Source: Moniliophthora roreri
Taxonomy: Eukaryota > Basidiomycota > Agaricomycetes > Agaricales > Marasmiaceae
NCBI GenBank assembly: GCA_001466705.2
Contig: LATX02000216.1
Span: 331,492 to 395,491, forward strand
DNA length: 64,000 bases
Reading direction: 5' to 3'
The notes under the pieces were generated by a model that ran no database searches, was not told the origin of the DNA, and saw only the letters and a list, made by a program, of their open reading frames with translations. The position numbers were made by a program, and so were the translations under genes. Every line of letters begins with the position of its first letter. The stretch's first letter is position 1. Shown here piece after piece: positions 59,511 to 64,000 of the stretch.

Positions 59511-60181
59511 TAGGGAGAGCCATCACGATTTCTATCAGGAAACGTTTACTATGGGGTACTGCTACCGCTTCGCTGGTCTACGCGACTACTAGCATCTCTT
59601 AGCATGTAGTCCGGCAATCGCCGCCAGCAGGGACGTTCTGTACAATATCTACGATCAGTAATGTATGTATAGCCCATATTGTACCCGCCTGGCCTTATTC
59701 TTGTTCTACCTACTGGCTCTTCTTAGGTCTTTTATATGTACAGGAAAGTATCTAGAATGTTCTGTATATACAATTGTATTCTAAGTAAAGAGTAGGAAAT
59801 AGAGGCGGAACGACTAGAGGAAGGACATAGAATACGCGAGAATATTCTACTACATTCGCTCTTGCACTCGTACAACTCGGAATCCACAACAATTCTATGT
59901 GTGATCCATAGAACAATGAAGACTCAGACGAAGCTTCTCGAGGATTCCGGCGCTTAAACTCGTCAGCGCGTCAGCAACCATCACCATCAATTCCTCGGCT
60001 CTCCTTCTAAATGACTCCTTCCTGAGCGCAGCACATAGAATTCGCAAGCCCCATCTGTCTAGTTGGACCGACACTTTCGAGCTTTTTACTAAGCTGTTAT
60101 GACCCCTTTTTTGCCGTTTCCGATCCCGATACCCTTTATCAACCTCGAGTCGTCTCGTAGAATCGTAACCCACCACCGCCC
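59511..60181. other. intergenic, possible LTR-like sequence
   Basis: 59660-59880 has LTR-like composition (TATA-like and 'tgtaca'-type motifs, 'gaatattctactaca'), but no ends or target duplication could be fixed. The last 100-200 bases probably contain the epoxide hydrolase promoter. The minus-strand frame at 59895-60194 is not supported. Confidence 0.3.
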
Positions 60182-61752
60182 ATGTCTTCCCCATTCCAGA
60201 TCGNTCGCAATCCCAGACTCTTCTCTCGATCTCTTGAAAAAGAAACTCGAGCTTTCACGTCTTCCAGACGAGATCGATGAAGCAGGATGGGACTATGGTG
60301 CACCTCTCTCCGACATCCGTCGACTCATAGCTCGATGGAAAGACGAGTACGATTGGCGCAAACACGAGAAAGCTTTGAACGAGGAGATGCCCCAGTTTAC
60401 GATGGATATTGCTGTCGAAGGGCACGGAGTGTTGAACATCCACTATGTGCACAAGGAAAGTAAAGTCAAGGGTGTGATTCCCTTGTTATTTGTTCACGGG
60501 TGTAAGTCTATCTCTCTTTTTCATTGCGGCGAACGACGATGAACTGATTGTTGGGGGATATGCAGGGCCCGGAACCTTCATTGAAGTGAGAAAGATTTTG
60601 CCGTTGTTGACTGCAGACGAACCTGGACAACCGAGCTTCCATGTCGTTGCGCTCGGATTACCTGGATATGGGTTTTCTGAGGGTACGAAGAAGAAAGGTT
60701 TTGATTTGAAGAAATATGCCGAGGTCGGTGGCTAGATATTCATATCAGTGACTGGGTGTTGACTGTGACTCTAGGTTGGACGCAAGCTCATGAAAGCGCT
60801 TGGGTATGAAGAGTATGGTATGTCCGGTGGCTCCTGGTCTTTTTGAAAACCTTGTAATAATATCGTTCCTTTCTCAGTTACACAGGGCGGTGATTGGGGA
60901 GCTATGGTGTGTTTACATCGGTAACTCATTCTCGACTCCTTCATCACTGAAACTAATAACCCAGATCACCCGTGTAATGGCAGCTCAATACGGAGGAAAC
61001 CATGTCAAAGCCTGGCACATAAATATGCCGTGCGCAGCGCCTCTCTTTTTCCGACACTTCTTCCTAAACCCAAGTGCAGATTGGCTACTCCACCCCCAAA
61101 CCCTGATCCATCGAAATATGATGCAGAAGACCTCAGAGTGCTCGAACAAACTAAATGGTTCTATGAAAAAAGCAGCGGTTTTCTACAAGAACAATCTACG
61201 CAACCCCAAACGATTGGATACAGTTTAGCCGATTCGCCTGTCGGACTCTTGGCTTGGATCTACGAAAAGCTGGTAGCTTGGACAGATGAGTATCCTTGGG
61301 AGGATGACGAAGGTGGGTTATTTTTCAGGTTTTTTTTTTTTCTTTCAGGGGGGCTAGCTAACGTCTGTGTGTGTAGTTTTAACATGGATATCCCTCATTT
61401 GGTTCTCCCGCTCCGGACCAACGGCATCAGTTCGCACAAACTATGAAGTAGCTCAAACAGGTGGATGGACTGTCTTACCGATTCCGTCGATCCCTCTTGG
61501 GTATTCATTCTTCCCAAAGGAGCTTGGGCAAGCGCCGAAATCGTATGTTTTTAAACCTGAACCTCGGACCATGTTGACGCGACTAACAGGTGGTATACCG
61601 ATCCTCATATTGTCTTCCAATCTCGACATGAACACGGCGGTCACTTTGCCGCGCACGAGAAACCCGCAGAGCTCGTTGGAGACCTCAGGAAAATGTTTGG
61701 CAAGGATGGTCCGGCGTATGGAGTTGTACCTGGAAAAGACGGATACGCATAG
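60182..61752 (+). CDS. epoxide hydrolase, EHN-type alpha/beta hydrolase
   Basis: Hydrolyses epoxides to diols, probably in the cytosol since no signal peptide is seen. Exons are 60182-60501, 60566-60723, 60775-60817, 60878-60906, 60965-61312, 61377-61542 and 61590-61752, with introns of 47-64 nt. Family motifs are the N-terminal EHN segment ('[20 protein letters not shown]', 'MPQFTMDI'), 'LLFVHGWPG' (oxyanion HGxP), 'GLPGYGFS', 'TQGGDWGAM' (nucleophile Asp178), '[20 protein letters not shown]' and '[12 protein letters not shown]' (His372). Two defects interrupt the given sequence. The n at 60204 is flanked by TCG on both sides, and merging that overlap restores the frame. A one-base loss near 61029 breaks the frame between 'WHINMP' and '[11 protein letters not shown]'. 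With both allowed for, the model is 407 residues, a normal length. It is not part of a visible pathway cluster. Confidence 0.85.
60204..60204. other. contig join (single n) with 3-bp unmerged overlap
   Basis: 'TCG' stands on both sides. Collapsing 'TCGnTCG' to 'TCG' joins 'MSSPFQI' to '[10 protein letters not shown]' in frame, as in other epoxide hydrolases. This supports reading the other n positions as contig joins. Confidence 0.8.
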
Positions 61753-62209
61753 GCAATGTAAAATAGCAAGTACGAAACGAATTGCATTGCTAGTTACACG
61801 TTTTATCGGAACACGACGACAGGGTCCATGACCAAACGACTTGCACCAGACTCATCGCAATATTTTCCTCCGTTAGCTCAACAAAGACATGTGAGGGAGT
61901 GCGGCCTCGGAGGTATCAATTTGACGCCAGTGAGTGGCATTCAGTTACTGACAATAGATAGTTGCTGAGAAATTCGGTTTTACAGCCTCACTCCGTCAAT
62001 TCTAGCGTTGGAATGTGGGATCACGGTCCAATTTATGTGCGAAGAGCCTATTTTTTGTCCTTGTCCTAGTAGCTGAAATTTGGGTTTTGATCCATATGCT
62101 CTAGGATTAAGCGCCTGCTCCTCCTTCTCTACCTCATTCTCCTTGCCAAATCTTCGGCTAGGAAAGGACCTGCTTCTCCCTTAGTGCTTCCTCATTCCAC
62201 AGGCTCACA
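61753..62209. other. intergenic, no gene recognised
   Basis: The 3-prime flank of the epoxide hydrolase. Nothing further seen. Confidence 0.4.
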
Positions 62210-62700
62210 AAATTTTTACCTATGATGGCAATGACTCCAAGTATCAGGACGATAAATACGATGCCATTGAACACGATAATTAAAACGGACTATGAAACGA
62301 TAGGTAAAAACACCGGCCTGAAGAGACTTGATGATCTGAGCTTGCAACATGTAAGGCTGCAGAACAAGTGATGAGTAGTAAACAAGATTTGGATATTTAA
62401 CAGCGCCGGGGCTTACCTAGATCCCAATCAGCCAATGTGCGGGGTAAAGGTCGCTCGAAACGTGGTCAGGACGATAACAATGAGGGTAACCCGTGCAATC
62501 ATATAAAACATCTCAACCAGGAGGGAAGTAAGAAACAATCAGCCCGTTCAGCCGCTCCGGATTGAAGTCATCGACTCCGTGCACAAAACCAATCGCTATG
62601 GGCGCAGCGGTAAGTGCTACTATACCTATGCGTCAAAACGGTAACGGCTATGGTAAAGTTATGCAGCAGCAGCTCTAGCTGTAGAATATGTAGTTCGCGC
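62210..62700 (-). pseudogene. scraps of membrane-protein genes (C)
   Basis: The minus strand at 62210-62290 reads 'VFNGIVFIVLILGVIAIIG', like alpha 740-790. At 62428-62660 it reads 'AAPIAIGFVHGVDDFNPERL', 'EMFYMIARVTLIVIVLTTF' and 'TFTPHIG', equivalent to scraps A and B. The flanks (62.34-62.43 and 62.7-62.99 kb) parallel 49.15-49.25 and 49.55-49.86 kb, so this is a third copy of the same duplicated module. Confidence 0.6.
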
Positions 62701-62990
62701 CCTGAGGCGATATCAAGAGTTGAGATTTTGATGGCGAGGGAACAAGCGCCGAGCGTGGGAAATCCTGTTAAGCACGATGACGATAATGCCGTCACAATCA
62801 TCTCTTTTTTTTTTTTTTTCACCGTGACTCAGCGTGACTCCCGGACCCTTCCCAGTGTCGAGGCAGCCACTCAAGTTGGGGAAGGTTTTGGGAAATAGGG
62901 AATGGTGTGAGTTCAAAATTGACATCGACTTGGGATATTTCCTGAACGTTTATTTCAATCCACTTCACCATTCCTCGATGCTGCAGGTTG
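62701..62990. other. duplicated flank of scrap C
   Basis: Parallels 49.55-49.85 kb up to 'cctcgatgctgcagg', where the Copia fragment begins. No gene. Confidence 0.5.
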
Positions 62991-63366
62991 TATGAATCCC
63001 TTGGAGAGAATTAGAATTTGTACATATAATAATTTACCTGATTGAAATGATCAAGGATAATTCATTCAAGGCAGTAGTCAAGATCATCAGCAACCACCTG
63101 CTCAACATCATATACAGGGTACAAATAATGATGTCATAATGGATACACCATCAGACAATCCTGATCTTGAAGCTGATTATGTACAAATCCTTTCACAGGA
63201 AGAGGGAGTTCAATATCTAGATTATATCATGTCATTTCCTGCAGATATATCAAATGTACAAAATTGGACATACAAAGACATTCTTGAACTTCCACAAGAA
63301 GTACAAAAAGAATGGCTAGCAGCATGTTATGATGAACTTAAATCTCTCGATTTTATCGGTTTGCCG
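62991..63366 (+). pseudogene. Ty1/Copia pol fragment
   Basis: An AT-rich piece whose frame (in part 63139-63366) contains 'NWTYKDILELPQEVQKEWLA' and 'ACYDELKSLD'. This is the segment just before the reverse transcriptase of Copia elements (usual form: W, then an A-x4-E-x-x-S-L motif). Upstream codons ('QQPPAQHH') fit the linker after integrase. Stops lie near 63050-63060. The frame ends where unit sequence resumes at 63.36 kb. There are no LTRs, so it is an internal scrap, captured or left by deletion. Confidence 0.65.
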
Positions 63367-63612
63367 TAGCTCGGGAACGGTAACCTTATCTTGTCATCGC
63401 CGTCTGTGCCCAAAATGGGAGTTATCATTTTTCTCGTCCCACAGACACCATTCGGTTCTTGAGGAACAATGCTGCTGTTCCTTCGTGCTTACTTCAACTC
63501 CCTGCGCTTCTCGATCTTGACTTGTTCCGAATTTGGGTCCACGTTGAACAATTCCCGCTCCTCATTGCTACTCTCCATCTTGTCGAACTGTGTGTTTTTG
63601 AGACAAATCGGT
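63367..63612. repeat. fragment of the duplicated unit
   Basis: Matches alpha about 2765-3010 and beta 43.25-43.51 kb ('gtagctcgggaacggtaac', 'tccttcgtgcttac', 'cgttgaacaattccc'). It stops abruptly at about 63612, where membrane-gene sequence begins. Confidence 0.6.
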
Positions 63613-64000
63613 GGGATGGGGAAGAGGTATTGGTCGAAACGGCGAGTGCGCTGGGAGGTATGGATCGCGAGAGGGCGTAGAGAAGGGTCGTGACGTCTGT
63701 GGGCTGCTAGAGGATGCGGGAATTGGAATATTATGTGGAGAGCTCACCCTACACGCCTTCTGGCGACTGAGAATTTGATGCGCACTGACCTTGTTTGGCA
63801 GCTTGCTTGCAGTAGACACTGCGCTCGATGACTCGGACACCTCAAGACGACCTATGTAAGTATCGGGTTCAAAGTGGAGTTCATAGAAAGTGTCCCGCAG
63901 GCGCAGCATACCATGTAGAACATTTTTCATTCTCCCCAGCAATTCAACCCCGACACATTATAATGTTCCCGCCACCTACCAAGGCCTTGATCAATGATAA
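63613..64000 (-). pseudogene. N-terminal scrap and upstream flank of a membrane-protein gene
   Basis: On the minus strand 63620-63690 corresponds to the first 22 or so codons of copies 1-3, but the start codon is ACG instead of ATG. The following 63.70-63.93 kb matches the upstream flank of copy 1 (36.10-36.33 kb), including 'acagcttgcttgcagtag'. The rest of the gene is missing. Confidence 0.6.

Noticed and set aside
59660..59880. Solo LTR upstream of the epoxide hydrolase
   Set aside because: Composition is suggestive but neither matching ends nor a target duplication could be found.
1..64000. tRNA or rRNA genes
   Set aside because: No cloverleaf A/B-box arrangement or rRNA core sequence was noticed; a covariance search would settle it.

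Overview
This is a window of filamentous-fungus DNA, most likely from an agaric-type basidiomycete (Agaricomycetes). The evidence is the 42-60 nt GT-AG introns, an expanded multi-pass membrane-protein family that I recognise from agarics, and the transposon families present (Plavaka/Tnp2, hAT, GCM zinc-finger MULE). I see no prokaryotic features. The sequence is a scaffold: six single 'n' characters (4463, 8551, 19190, 27753, 30738, 60204) look like contig joins. Two of them create false tandem duplications (7216-8550 = 8552-9886 and 18084-19189 = 19191-20296), so the real locus is about 2.4 kb shorter.

Layout. (1) 1-4.06 kb: a decayed segmental-duplication unit (alpha). (2) 4.06-34.0 kb: a nested transposon block almost without CpG. 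It holds a dead Plavaka transposase (14.25-16.58 kb, minus strand), a large dead gene joining a GCM/WRKY-like zinc finger, a MULE-type transposase, a USP-like cysteine-protease domain and a PHD finger (20.24-26.1 kb, minus), a 91-bp tandem array (11.5-12.2 kb), two dispersed repeat families, a CACTA-type MITE with TTA target duplication (29.69-30.36 kb) and a small MITE inside the composite gene. (3) 34.4-36.1 kb: a dead copy of the membrane-protein gene. (4) 36.5-44.4 kb: unit beta, a colinear duplicate of alpha, split by a complete 4,277-bp hAT element with matching ends, an 8-bp target duplication and a 14-exon, 922-codon transposase. (5) 44.6-64 kb: CpG-rich host DNA with partial unit delta, an intact membrane-protein gene (46.56-48.22 kb), unit gamma (51.5-54.9 kb), a second intact membrane-protein gene (55.37-56.99 kb), paired coiled-coil pseudogenes (50.2 and 58.1 kb), three C-terminal scraps of the membrane gene (49.2, 57.5, 62.4 kb), an epoxide hydrolase gene (60.18-61.75 kb) and a Copia scrap (63.0-63.37 kb).

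How it fits together. The host part is a cluster that grew by repeated duplication of a membrane-protein gene and neighbouring sequence. Transposons then entered it. Comparing the dead membrane-gene copy beside the block with the live copies shows Arg codons turned into Trp, Gln or stop by C-to-T change at CpG. The same signature runs through the Plavaka transposase and appears as a step in CpG density inside the hAT element. This fits silencing by cytosine methylation and later decay, possibly spreading outward from the block. The only conserved metabolic gene is the epoxide hydrolase. Exon models were built by hand; the hAT, membrane-protein and (after correction) epoxide hydrolase models all close in frame.
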